The notes: generated by a model from the letters alone, not told the origin. DNA of 7,850 nt from an uncultured Clostridiaceae bacterium (GCA_947175375.1 CAMWMT010000109.1:1-7850); one strand, 5' to 3'. Shown: positions 1 to 6,329, numbered from the stretch's first letter. Numbers and translations are program-made.

Positions 1-196
1 GTGGACAGCAAAGTGAACAACAAGTGGACAACAAATATTCCAGAAAGTGGACAGCAAAATGAACAGCAAATAAATAGCCGAAAACCGTCTGAAAACAAGC
101 GTTTTAGAGACAATGAAGACCAACAGGTGAACAGCAAAATGAACATCCAACGAACAACAGACATTCCCAAAAGTGAACAGCAAAGTGAACACAAAC
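1..196 (+). repeat. Iteron-like array of 12-bp direct repeats, candidate phage replication origin
   Basis: Copies of RTGRACARCAAA begin at 1, 13, 24, 47, 59, 127, 139, 150, 173 and 185; those at 139, 150 and 185 are degenerate. Steps are 12, 11, 23 and 12 bp, then after a 68-bp jump from 59 to 127 the same 12, 11, 23, 12 pattern recurs, so the two blocks lie exactly 126 bp apart. Steps of 11-12 bp put the copies roughly on one face of the helix. The same DNA word is read as VDSK, WTTN and SGQQ in different frames, which points to constraint on DNA rather than protein. By analogy with the iterons inside lambda O, this is a candidate origin. Function is inferred. Confidence 0.55.
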
Positions 197-225
197 AAGA
201 AGATAAAGAAGATAAGAAAGAATGA
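1..225 (+). CDS. Phage replication initiator, linker segment (5' partial, frame-disrupted)
   Basis: This reading frame is open from the first base to a TGA at 223-225, so its true start and any N-terminal DNA-binding domain lie to the left of the window. The 74 visible residues are low-complexity and polar (Ser, Gln, Asn, Lys), with a 22-residue block seen twice, at residues 1-22 and 43-64, as in VDSKVNNKWTTNIPES and VNSKMNIQRTTDIPKS. Phage replication proteins of Bacillota often have such a linker between an N-terminal winged-helix domain and a conserved C-terminal region. Here the C-terminal region follows at once in the +1 frame (to 778), so the two parts probably were, or still are, one gene. 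The linker DNA holds a repeat array that is read in several frames. Role is inferred from the downstream domain and linker style. An independent short protein is less likely. Confidence 0.55.
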   Translation: MDSKVNNKWTTNIPESGQQNEQQINSRKPSENKRFRDNEDQQVNSKMNIQRTTDIPKSEQQSEHKQEDKEDKKE

Positions 226-778
226 TAGATATTCTTTGCGGTCTCCGGAGGCCGACCGAACGATCGAAGCATGGAACGATCTTGGACTCCGCCCGGTCAA
301 AAAGCTTTTTCCATCTTCCAAGCGATATCAGAACCTTGTGAAAAGGATTGAGGAAAACGGGATTGATGATGTGCTTCAGGCGATACAGAAGATTAAAGAT
401 AGTTCTTACCTGCAGGGGAAGACAGAGAATAGCAGGATGGTAGAACTGGAATGGTTTGTTGATCCGGATAACTTTTCTAAGGTTCTGGAAGGGTACTATG
501 ATGATTCAGAGCGCAGGCAGCAGACGAGAGAATCAAATGATAAACCATGGACAGAATGGGTTAAAGAAAATATATCAAAGGAGCAGAGAATGTTAGATCG
601 GTTTTGTGTGCTGCATCCGAGTGTAAGAAGAGAAATGGAAGAAAAAAGGATAATAGTCGGACAAAATCTTTATCTTGAAAATCTGCCTGAGGACGGAAAA
701 AGTATTCTTCTTAATTGTTTACGTATCAATGGTGTTGAAATAAGGGAAGATGAAAAAACAGATGATGTTTGGTGGTAA
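173..778 (+). CDS. Phage replication initiator, conserved C-terminal domain (frameshifted from upstream part)
   Basis: The frame is open from 143 and ends in TAA at 776-778. The GTG at 173 is only a nominal start: it lies inside a repeat copy and has no ribosome binding site. Counting from it, residues 25-111 show the C-terminal pattern seen in many phage replisome-organiser proteins of Bacillota: an Asp-Leu-Gly-Leu-Arg segment at 36-40, SSYLQG at 77-82, then WFVDP at 94-98 and NFSKVLEGYYDD at 100-111 (compare the common FDWFIKPNNFxKVLEGNYDN). The remaining 90 residues are charged and may contact helicase or loader. The upstream 1-225 frame carries the linker, so translation of the whole protein needs a +1 shift between 143 and 222. 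That could be a mutation in repetitive A-rich DNA, a sequencing error or, less likely, programmed frameshifting. It abuts the HNH gene, whose ribosome binding site overlaps this stop codon. Confidence 0.6.
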   Translation: MNSKVNTNKKIKKIRKNDRYSLRSPEADRTIEAWNDLGLRPVKKLFPSSKRYQNLVKRIEENGIDDVLQAIQKIKDSSYLQGKTENSRMVELEWFVDPDNFSKVLEGYYDDSERRQQTRESNDKPWTEWVKENISKEQRMLDRFCVLHPSVRREMEEKRIIVGQNLYLENLPEDGKSILLNCLRINGVEIREDEKTDDVWW

Positions 779-789
779 AGGAGAAGATT

Positions 790-1107
790 ATGGAGTATAG
801 AGAATATTTAAAGACTGATACATGGGATAAAAAGAGAAAATCCAGGTTAAGGATTGATGGTCATCGTTGCCAGATGTGTGGAAGCAGTCATTATCTGGAA
901 GTGCATCACCTTACATACAGGAACAAGGGACATGAGAATATCTGGAGAGATCTGGTTACTTTGTGCGCCGGATGCCATGAGAAGGTCCATCGAATGATGA
1001 ACAGGCTCACGGCACCAGACAGACACGGCTGGAAGGATTCGCTTTCCTATGCGGAGCAGGGACGACGGCAGCAGGCAGGTCAGAGCCCAGTACATCCCGG
1101 ATATTGA
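790..1107 (+). CDS. HNH endonuclease (phage late-operon type)
   Basis: I chose the ATG at 790 because AAAGGAG at 777-783 sits 6 bases upstream; the earlier in-frame ATG at 769 lacks such a site and would overlap the preceding gene. The 105-residue protein has a complete small HNH fold: a zinc pair C27xxC30, the HH pair at 39-40, N50 in the middle of the motif, and C59xxCH63. A basic region (residues 14-26) precedes the first zinc pair. Free-standing HNH proteins of about this size commonly sit beside the small terminase gene in HK97-like phages and take part in genome packaging and cos cleavage. Its position just before the next gene fits that. The tail after residue 70 (about 35 residues rich in Arg, Gln, Gly and Pro) does not look conserved and might be out of frame. 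Family assignment is firm; packaging role is inferred. Confidence 0.85.
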   Translation: MEYREYLKTDTWDKKRKSRLRIDGHRCQMCGSSHYLEVHHLTYRNKGHENIWRDLVTLCAGCHEKVHRMMNRLTAPDRHGWKDSLSYAEQGRRQQAGQSPVHPGY

Positions 1108-1145
1108 CATTTAAAAAAGATTTTCAGAGAGAAGGAGAGATCACA

Positions 1146-1652
1146 ATGGCAAATCGTAAGAGTAACTGGCCAGCGGCACAGGATCCGGATGTGAAGCCGG
1201 GAGAAATGTCTGCAATGGTGACACTGATAAATGATATCAGGGAACTGGACAGACCAAAGACAGATGAAGAAGTGAGGCAGAGAGTTTCCGCTTTCTTTCA
1301 GTGGTGCATTGATAACGATGTGCGGCCAGGTGTGGAGTTAATGGCTCTGTCGCTGGGCACAACACGTCAAACGTTCTGGAACTGGCAGAAGGAAGGCGGA
1401 ATGAAAGGCGAGATTATCACACAGGCCAAGCAGATGATTGCTGCACTGACAGAAAACTGGGGACAGACGGGGAAGATAAATCCTGCTGCCTTCTGTTTCA
1501 TCATGAAAAACCACTTTGGCTATTCTGATAATGTCACGGTTGAAACGGTCCAGAAACAGGAGAAGCATCGGACCATAGAGCAGATTGAGCAGGAGCGCGG
1601 CCAGAGGTTTGCAGACACAGCCCCGAAAGAACTTCCAACAGCAGACTTTTGA
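1146..1652 (+). CDS. Small-terminase-like phage DNA-packaging protein
   Basis: Start at ATG 1146, with AAGGAG at 1132-1137, 8 bases upstream; a TTG at 1104 overlapping the HNH stop lacks support. The product is 168 residues. Residues 60-82 form a likely helix-turn-helix around SLGTTRQTFWNWQ, and GKINPAAFCFIMKNHFGYSD (about 101-120) resembles the segment of small terminase subunits that precedes their oligomerisation region. Residues 130-150 are charged and Glu/Gln-rich, probably helical. Small terminases bind the packaging site and hand DNA to the large subunit. The HNH-to-small-terminase order supports the call. No large terminase gene follows: instead there is G-rich noncoding DNA and small unrelated genes, so packaging cannot work from this locus alone. 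Another phage DNA-binding protein with a similar HTH is possible. Confidence 0.55.
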   Translation: MANRKSNWPAAQDPDVKPGEMSAMVTLINDIRELDRPKTDEEVRQRVSAFFQWCIDNDVRPGVELMALSLGTTRQTFWNWQKEGGMKGEIITQAKQMIAALTENWGQTGKINPAAFCFIMKNHFGYSDNVTVETVQKQEKHRTIEQIEQERGQRFADTAPKELPTADF

Positions 1653-1653
1653 T

Positions 1654-1688
1654 CGGGGGTAGGGGGTCTGCAGGAAAGTATACCCCCG
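1654..1688. other. G-rich inverted repeat after the terminase-like gene
   Basis: CGGGGGTA at 1654-1661 is the exact complement of TACCCCCG at 1681-1688, with 19 bases between that hold a second G5 run (1662-1666). There is no T-run, so this is not an ordinary terminator. It lies 2 bases past the stop codon, exactly where a large terminase gene would be expected to begin. It could be a cos or packaging-site remnant, or the edge of a deletion. The rest of 1653-1751 is A-rich leader for the next gene. Confidence 0.4.
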
Positions 1689-1751
1689 TCCCTTTACTCA
1701 GTACCGTCAGGTATTAAAAAAATAAAAAAGGATAAAAGGAGAGCGAAAAGA

Positions 1752-1910
1752 ATGAGAGTTGTAGATATTATACTGGTGATTATCAATGTATTGCTGGGAG
1801 TATTGTATATCTGGTACGGAACCATGGAACAGGGGAATGCCAGGATTTGCGGAGCGTTTTGGTTTTTGGCGGTTTTGAACTTTGCCAATTCTATCCGCCT
1901 TCTTTCCTGA
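1752..1910 (+). CDS. Small two-helix membrane protein, unknown function
   Basis: ATG at 1752 is preceded by AAAAGGAG at 1734-1741, 10 bases upstream. The 52-residue product has two hydrophobic stretches, about residues 4-22 (VVDIILVIINVLLGVLYIW) and 32-48, separated by a short polar loop containing Glu, Gln and Arg31. There is no cleavable signal peptide. It sits 14 bases upstream of the zinc-ribbon gene, which suggests co-transcription. I do not recognise a family. Holin-like, superinfection-exclusion or other membrane accessory roles would all fit a protein of this form inside a prophage, but nothing in the sequence picks one. It occupies the place where head genes should be, so it may be an accessory (moron) gene or have been brought next to the terminase remnant by deletion. 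Confidence 0.6.
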   Translation: MRVVDIILVIINVLLGVLYIWYGTMEQGNARICGAFWFLAVLNFANSIRLLS

Positions 1911-1924
1911 GGGGAGGATACCAT

Positions 1925-2086
1925 ATGAAGTACGAGATTAGATGTCCAGAATGTAATGCTATGCTGTTTATTGGGACTGGAAGTGGAATAGCACAGTGTC
2001 GGCGGTGCAAGGTCCGCTACCGCTTTGATACTGGAAAGAATCATGGAAATATCCCTCAGCATATTGGAAACAAGGTTAAAAAATAG
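1925..2086 (+). CDS. Small Com-like zinc-ribbon protein
   Basis: ATG at 1925 follows GGGGAGG (1911-1917) with 7 bases between. The 53-residue product has two knuckles, C7xxC10 and C25xxC28, spaced as in a single zinc ribbon, and a basic tail ending in KVKK. The opening IRCPECNAMLF and the QCRRCK second knuckle resemble Com, the Mu-like phage zinc-binding translational regulator that acts on mom mRNA, and related small ribbons found in prophages. No mom-like modification gene follows. It is tightly linked to the upstream membrane protein gene. Zinc binding is well supported by the motif; nucleic-acid binding and any regulatory role are inferred. A promoter lies across its 3' end and stop codon (2064-2092). 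Confidence 0.65.
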   Translation: MKYEIRCPECNAMLFIGTGSGIAQCRRCKVRYRFDTGKNHGNIPQHIGNKVKK

Positions 2087-2092
2087 TATAAT
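2064..2092 (+). promoter_or_regulatory. Predicted sigma-A promoter across the zinc-ribbon stop codon
   Basis: TTGGAA at 2064-2069 and a perfect TATAAT at 2087-2092 are separated by exactly 17 bases. The -10 begins right after the TAG stop at 2084-2086. Transcription would start near 2099 and meet the terminator at 2111-2150 at once, so the promoter would make an RNA of roughly 50 nt or a read-through transcript into the next two genes. Confidence 0.55.
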
Positions 2093-2110
2093 ACAAAAAG
2101 AGAGCCTTTG

Positions 2111-2150
2111 AGCACCAGATAAACGATCGCTGTTTGTTTGGTGCTTTTTT
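2111..2150 (+). terminator. Rho-independent terminator or attenuator
   Basis: AGCACCA (2111-2117) pairs with TGGTGCT (2139-2145), and inside it AAAC (2121-2124) pairs with GTTT (2132-2135). Six T residues (2145-2150) follow. The ribosome binding site of the next gene starts 8 bases later. It either ends the upstream cluster or attenuates the promoter at 2064-2092. Confidence 0.75.
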
Positions 2151-2166
2151 GCTTTTTGGAGGTCGT

Positions 2167-2577
2167 ATGAGTTTTAGAAAGAAATTATTTGTTGAGTATT
2201 CGGAAACTGTTTTTGGAGTAAACATGAAGCACTTGAGAAGACGTGATCTTCCAGGGGTAAGTTATGATGAATTTCAAAAGCTGAAGTCATTACCCTTCTT
2301 TTTGACAGATGATGGGAAGGTATATATTAACACCAGTAATAAAGCCAATATGACGTTCCTGCATTATTTTCTTAGTATGTCGGACTCTTCAACAGCCAGC
2401 TTGCTGAGGGCTTTGGAAGAAGCAGAAGTATTGTATCCGGATGTCAAGGAGCCGGAAGACGTGCTGAAGTGCAAGGCTGAGGATCAGGCAAAAGCAGGAT
2501 TTAAAATTATGATCCCATATGAGCTGCAAAGACGGGAAAAAGAACTGAATTATTATAAATCACAAAATAAATTTTAA
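2167..2577 (+). CDS. Unrecognised protein encoded just before the tape measure gene
   Basis: The ATG at 2167 has GGAGG at 2158-2162, 4 bases upstream; an in-frame ATG at 2134 lies inside the terminator stem and is not credible. The 136-residue product is soluble and charged, with a basic start (MSFRKKLF, then KHLRRRD near 19-25), a mixed middle and a Lys/Glu/Tyr-rich end. I do not recognise a domain. In siphophages the slot before the tape measure gene is held by tail-assembly chaperones, usually two frames joined by a -1 slip. Here I see only one frame and no obvious slippery heptamer near the end, so a chaperone role is only positional. It is followed after 44 bases by the tape measure gene, with a hairpin leader between, and both are probably on one transcript. 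Confidence 0.6.
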   Translation: MSFRKKLFVEYSETVFGVNMKHLRRRDLPGVSYDEFQKLKSLPFFLTDDGKVYINTSNKANMTFLHYFLSMSDSSTASLLRALEEAEVLYPDVKEPEDVLKCKAEDQAKAGFKIMIPYELQRREKELNYYKSQNKF

Positions 2578-2586
2578 TCTTTGGAG

Positions 2587-2618
2587 AGCGCCACTGAGCG
2601 CCTGGTGAAAGGGGTGCT
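2587..2618 (+). promoter_or_regulatory. Hairpin over the tape measure ribosome binding site
   Basis: AGCGCC occurs twice (2587-2592 and 2597-2602), and either copy can pair with GGTGCT at 2613-2618 using one G-T pair. The ribosome binding site AAAGGGG (2608-2614) is partly inside the stem and 7 bases from the ATG at 2622. Two competing 5' arms could give alternative structures. The leader resembles the terminator leader of the previous gene (both end GGTGCTTTT). Translational control is inferred. Confidence 0.45.
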
Positions 2619-2621
2619 TTT

Positions 2622-5600
2622 ATGGCGACTGTAGACAGGCTGGATATAATACTTGAAACAGAATTTGGCGATGCCAATAAACAAATTGAGTTGATGATAC
2701 AGCGGCTTGGTGCATTATCAGGTAGGTTGGATAATGTATTGGGTAGATTTGGAAATACCGGGCAAATATCAGGAGGGCTTAAAAAACTTACTCCTACTAT
2801 GGTAAGGGCAGACAAGCAGGCCCGTAGTCTGGCCCTGTCAATCGGCAAAATATATGTATCATGTAAAGCTGCTACAAAGGGCATAAAAGAACTATGGGGA
2901 TCCATTGAAAAATCCATGGACTATGTGGAGACTTACAACTACTTTTCTGTGACCATGGATAAGATTGGCAACGAGTTTGGCGGTATGTATGCCCAGTATG
3001 GCTATGACAGTGCAGAGGAGTATGCAAAATCTTTTTCTGACCGGATGAATGAGCTGACCAGAAAAATGACCGGTTATAAGGTTGGTGAAAATGGCGAACT
3101 GACGCTTACAGATTCTATTGGGCTTGCTCTGGATCCGGAAGCCATCATGAATTATCAGTCCAGTATCGCGGCTGTAACAAATTCCGTCGGGCTGCTGGGA
3201 GAGAACAGTATCAACGTCAGCAAGGCGCTAACCATGTTGTCGGCGGATCTTTCCTCTTTGAAAAATGTTGAACTTGGAACTGTGATGAATAACCTGCAGT
3301 CTGGTCTCATTGGTCAGTCCAGGGCATTGTATAAATACGGTATTGATATCACAAATGCTACTTTGCAGACTTATGCATATAAATTTGGTTTGAGCAAGGC
3401 TGTGTCTGAAATGTCACAGGCAGAGAAGATGCAGCTTCGTATGATTGCTATTTTGGATCAGTCCAAAGTGGCATGGGGCGATATGGGAGATACTTTGAGT
3501 ACGGCATCAAACCAGTATCGGATTATGAAGCAGCAGCTTTCTAATCTGGCCAGAGTTATCGGGAACCTGTTTATGCCAATCGTTCAGAAAGTTCTTCCAG
3601 TCGTTAATGGCCTTATCATTGCTCTGCAGAGGCTGTTTACTACTCTTGGCTTCAAACTGTGGGGAGACAGCTGGCTGAAAGATACCATGGACGGAATCAG
3701 CGGAAGTTATGCCGACGATTCTCTGGGAGAGTTAGAGGATGGCGCAGATGATTTTGCAGGCAGCCTGGAAGAAGCGGATAAGAAGGCAAAGAAGCTTGTT
3801 GCAACTCTTCTTGGTTTTGATGAGATCAATAAGCTGTCTGATAATACAGATGATTCAGGAAAAGATGATCTGAATGGAAATATGGGCCAGATTGATTTAT
3901 CCGGAGCAATAGCGGATGCTTTGGCAGAGTATGAATCTGTATGGGACAGGGCGCTCGCAGATGCAGAGAACAATGCCCAGAAATATGCAGATGCTATTAC
4001 GGCTATTTTTGATCGGATAGGTGATGTGGGCCTTGGGAAGGTCTTGACGGATGCGCTCAACAGCATCAACTGGGATGAGATATATGAGAGTGCGAGGAAC
4101 TTCGGGACCGGTCTGGCCAACTTCCTGAATAACCTGATCTCTCCGGAATTGTTTGGAGCAGTAGGGCGGACGATTGCCAGCGCACTGAATACGGCAATCT
4201 ATACTGCTCTGTCTCTTGGCATGACCTTTGACTGGACGAATCTTGGAATATCCATTGCGACTGGCATTAATGAGTTTTTCCGGACATTCGATTTCAAGGC
4301 ACTGGCTGGGACTATCAATGTATGGGCGAAAGGGATCCTGGATTCCATCATTACAGCGATGAGCAATATCGACTGGGCATTGATTGGTCAGAAGATTGGA
4401 ACTTTCCTTGCAGAGCTGGATTTTCTGGAGATCGGGGCGAAGCTTGGTCGCTTGCTTTGGGAAGCTGTTAATGCAGGTATTATTGCATGGGAAAATATGT
4501 TTTCGGCAGCGCCGATTGAGACTGCCATATTGACAGCAGTTGCTTTCCTTGGCTTTACAGGGATTGGAAAATCTATTGCTCTGAAAGTGGCTGGAGCTGT
4601 TGCCACGGCATTTAAAGATACATCTGTGTTGTCGGTAATTCAGATGGGAATCCGGGCTCTTTTTGGAAACAAAATAGCAGAAGGAAGCATGGCACTTGTA
4701 AATCCGATTGTAAAGAATATAACCGGAATAGGGCTGGCATTCACCGGAATCGCTGTTGCAGTATCAAATTTCTTTGAAATGTGGAAGAAAGGATTCTCAT
4801 GGTTAAATGAGGCTTTCATGATGCTGGGTGTGGCGATAGCTGCGGTTGGAGCTGTGATTCTTGGTGTGCCTGCCGGTATTGCAGCAGCGATTGCCGGAGT
4901 AGTGGCTGCTGTGGCGACGGTTGCGATAGTAATTCATGATAACTGGGATGAAATATGCAACTGGGTAACTGAAAAATGGGAGTCTGTAAAATCAGCACTG
5001 TCAACAGGGTGGAATTTTGTTAAATCGGCTGCTGCAGCTGGTTTGAATGGAATTAAGACGGCTGCAAATAGTGCTTTCAATGAGATTAAGAAAACAGTAT
5101 CGATAGCATGGAATACTATTAAGTCATCAACCAGTAGCGTTTGGAATAACATAAAATCCACTCTCTCTACTGGCTGGAATACATTGAAAGCAAATGCATC
5201 AACTGTATTTGGCGGAATAAAGACGATTGTATCTACGGAATGGAATACCGTTAAGACCACGACAACTACAGTATGGAACGGCGTCAAAACTAATCTTTCC
5301 ACTGGATGGAATGCTTTGAAGACCAATGCATCTGCGGTATTTTCCGGTATCAAATCCACGATATCCAGTGCATGGGAGAATACGAAGAGCACTACTTTCA
5401 GTGTATGGAACAGCATAAAAACCACTCTTTCCAATAACTGGGGTAATTTAAAGACTACCGCAACCAGTGCATTTGGAAGTATCAAAAATGCCATTTCTAA
5501 TGCCTGGAACGGGGTAAAGTTAAGCACTGCATCAGTATGGGGCGGAATCAAAAAGCTGGTCAAATCTCCAGTCAATGGGATTATTGAATTGATTAATGGC

Positions 5601-6050
5601 ATGATAAGTGGTGTGGTTTCTGGGATTAATTCACTGATAAAAGCTCTGAACAAGATCAAAATCCCGAAATGGGTTCCAGGAATCGGCGGAAAAGGAATCA
5701 ACATTTCTCCCATATCCAATATCCCACGGATCCCGACATTCGCACAGGGCGGCTATCCGGAGACAGGTCAGCTCTTCCTTGCCCGTGAGAACGGTCTCAA
5801 TGAGATGGTCGGACGCATCGGAAGCAGATCTGCAGTTGCGAACAATGACCAGATTGTGGAAGCTGTGTCTTCAGGTGTGGCTGATGCGATAGCCGATGTC
5901 ATGATGACATTCATGGGACAGGGTAGCGATAGAGCTTCAGCGCCTGTGATTGAATTTACTTTCAAAACAGACAGCGAGACGATGTATAAGACTGTCCTGA
6001 AAGGCAAAGAAAAGTATGACAGGCGGTATCATGTGGTGGCAGAAATATAG
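2622..6050 (+). CDS. Phage tail tape measure protein
   Basis: This 1142-residue protein has the layout of siphophage tape measures. The N-terminus is helical; residues 167-325 match the minor-tail core (LALDPEAIMNYQSSIAAVT, then an LSNLARVIGNLFMPIVQ segment) found in many Bacillota phages. Hydrophobic helices lie near 626-655 and, strongest, 733-771 (Ala/Val/Ile-rich). Residues 775-983 are nineteen 11-residue repeats led by Trp or Phe. The end holds the common GGYPETGQLFLARENG at 1043-1058, followed by AVANNDQIVEAV. The protein sets tail length, fills the tail tube and helps DNA cross the host membrane. The frame is intact over 3.4 kb although head, tube and tip genes are missing nearby, so either the deletions are recent or the protein is kept for another use. 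Start at ATG 2622 with AAAGGGG 7 bases upstream. Confidence 0.93.
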   Translation: MATVDRLDIILETEFGDANKQIELMIQRLGALSGRLDNVLGRFGNTGQISGGLKKLTPTMVRADKQARSLALSIGKIYVSCKAATKGIKELWGSIEKSMDYVETYNYFSVTMDKIGNEFGGMYAQYGYDSAEEYAKSFSDRMNELTRKMTGYKVGENGELTLTDSIGLALDPEAIMNYQSSIAAVTNSVGLLGENSINVSKALTMLSADLSSLKNVELGTVMNNLQSGLIGQSRALYKYGIDITNATLQTYAYKFGLSKAVSEMSQAEKMQLRMIAILDQSKVAWGDMGDTLSTASNQYRIMKQQLSNLARVIGNLFMPIVQKVLPVVNGLIIALQRLFTTLGFKLWGDSWLKDTMDGISGSYADDSLGELEDGADDFAGSLEEADKKAKKLVATLLGFDEINKLSDNTDDSGKDDLNGNMGQIDLSGAIADALAEYESVWDRALADAENNAQKYADAITAIFDRIGDVGLGKVLTDALNSINWDEIYESARNFGTGLANFLNNLISPELFGAVGRTIASALNTAIYTALSLGMTFDWTNLGISIATGINEFFRTFDFKALAGTINVWAKGILDSIITAMSNIDWALIGQKIGTFLAELDFLEIGAKLGRLLWEAVNAGIIAWENMFSAAPIETAILTAVAFLGFTGIGKSIALKVAGAVATAFKDTSVLSVIQMGIRALFGNKIAEGSMALVNPIVKNITGIGLAFTGIAVAVSNFFEMWKKGFSWLNEAFMMLGVAIAAVGAVILGVPAGIAAAIAGVVAAVATVAIVIHDNWDEICNWVTEKWESVKSALSTGWNFVKSAAAAGLNGIKTAANSAFNEIKKTVSIAWNTIKSSTSSVWNNIKSTLSTGWNTLKANASTVFGGIKTIVSTEWNTVKTTTTTVWNGVKTNLSTGWNALKTNASAVFSGIKSTISSAWENTKSTTFSVWNSIKTTLSNNWGNLKTTATSAFGSIKNAISNAWNGVKLSTASVWGGIKKLVKSPVNGIIELINGMISGVVSGINSLIKALNKIKIPKWVPGIGGKGINISPISNIPRIPTFAQGGYPETGQLFLARENGLNEMVGRIGSRSAVANNDQIVEAVSSGVADAIADVMMTFMGQGSDRASAPVIEFTFKTDSETMYKTVLKGKEKYDRRYHVVAEI
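4944..5570 (+). repeat. Tape measure 11-residue (33-bp) repeats with a 44-residue super-repeat
   Basis: Nineteen units of 11 codons follow the pattern W/F-N-x-I/V/L-K-S/T with a small polar tail, for example WNNIKSTLSTG and FGGIKTIVSTE. From residue 819 the leading residue cycles W, W, F, W, giving a 132-bp super-repeat seen three times. The first units are less regular, with a Leu-led unit. Trp/Phe-led 11-residue repeats are known from lactococcal phage tape measures. The regular super-repeat suggests growth by unequal crossover, which would change tail length. Confidence 0.9.
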
Positions 6051-6098
6051 AGAAATCTTAATCTACCAGGGCGTATAACTGAAAGGAGAAAAGAAAAT

Positions 6099-6329
6099 AT
6101 GAGATTAAAAACCAAAGAATACAGAGAGATCATGCAGGAAAAGGGCTTGACGGCGGAGCAGATATGTAAAAGCACCGGGCTTTCAGCTTTTGCCTTTCGC
6201 TGGATTCTGAACAATGGCGGCTTTACCAGTGATGGGACGCTTAAGGCTCTGGCGTATGCTGCAGGCGTGGAGATGAAGGGGATTGTCCGGACGGGACGCT
6301 GCTGGCTCATATTCCGGTTGAGTGGGTGA
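6099..6329 (+). CDS. Small XRE-type helix-turn-helix protein, probably frame-disrupted
   Basis: ATG at 6099 has AAAGGAG at 6082-6088, 10 bases upstream. Residues 1-62 form a compact HTH: KTKEYREIMQEKGLTAEQIC, then the turn around STGLSAFAFRWILNNGG, then a third helical part ending AAGVEMKGIV. Such proteins bind DNA as Cro- or XRE-like regulators. After residue 62 the frame becomes unlikely (RTGRCWLIFRLSG) and stops at 6329, while the +2 frame over the same DNA becomes a convincing protein end (DGTLLAHIPVEWVKV onward, to 6403). The gene therefore probably once continued in that frame, and a small indel or deletion junction near 6280-6290 cut it short. The DNA-binding part may still work. It lies 48 bases after the tape measure stop and may be in the same operon. 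Confidence 0.7.
   Translation: MRLKTKEYREIMQEKGLTAEQICKSTGLSAFAFRWILNNGGFTSDGTLKALAYAAGVEMKGIVRTGRCWLIFRLSG

Noticed and set aside
205..230. Programmed +1 frameshift in the replication gene, of the prfB kind
   Set aside because: There is no CTT-TGA-type slip site and only weak A/G-rich sequence upstream, so a mutation or sequencing error is simpler.
769..789. Upstream ATG for the HNH gene
   Set aside because: It overlaps the preceding gene and has no ribosome binding site, whereas the ATG at 790 has a good one.
1655..1671. G-quadruplex in the G-rich region
   Set aside because: Only two G5 runs are present close together; a stable four-run structure is not clearly available, and the inverted repeat is the better description.
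2134..2166. Upstream ATG for the 136-residue gene
   Set aside because: It lies inside the terminator stem and T-run; the ATG at 2167 follows GGAGG.
4934..5719. Antisense open frame of 261 codons opposite the tape measure repeats
   Set aside because: It is a shadow of the 33-bp repeats, which keep stops out of the opposite strand; no start signal is visible.
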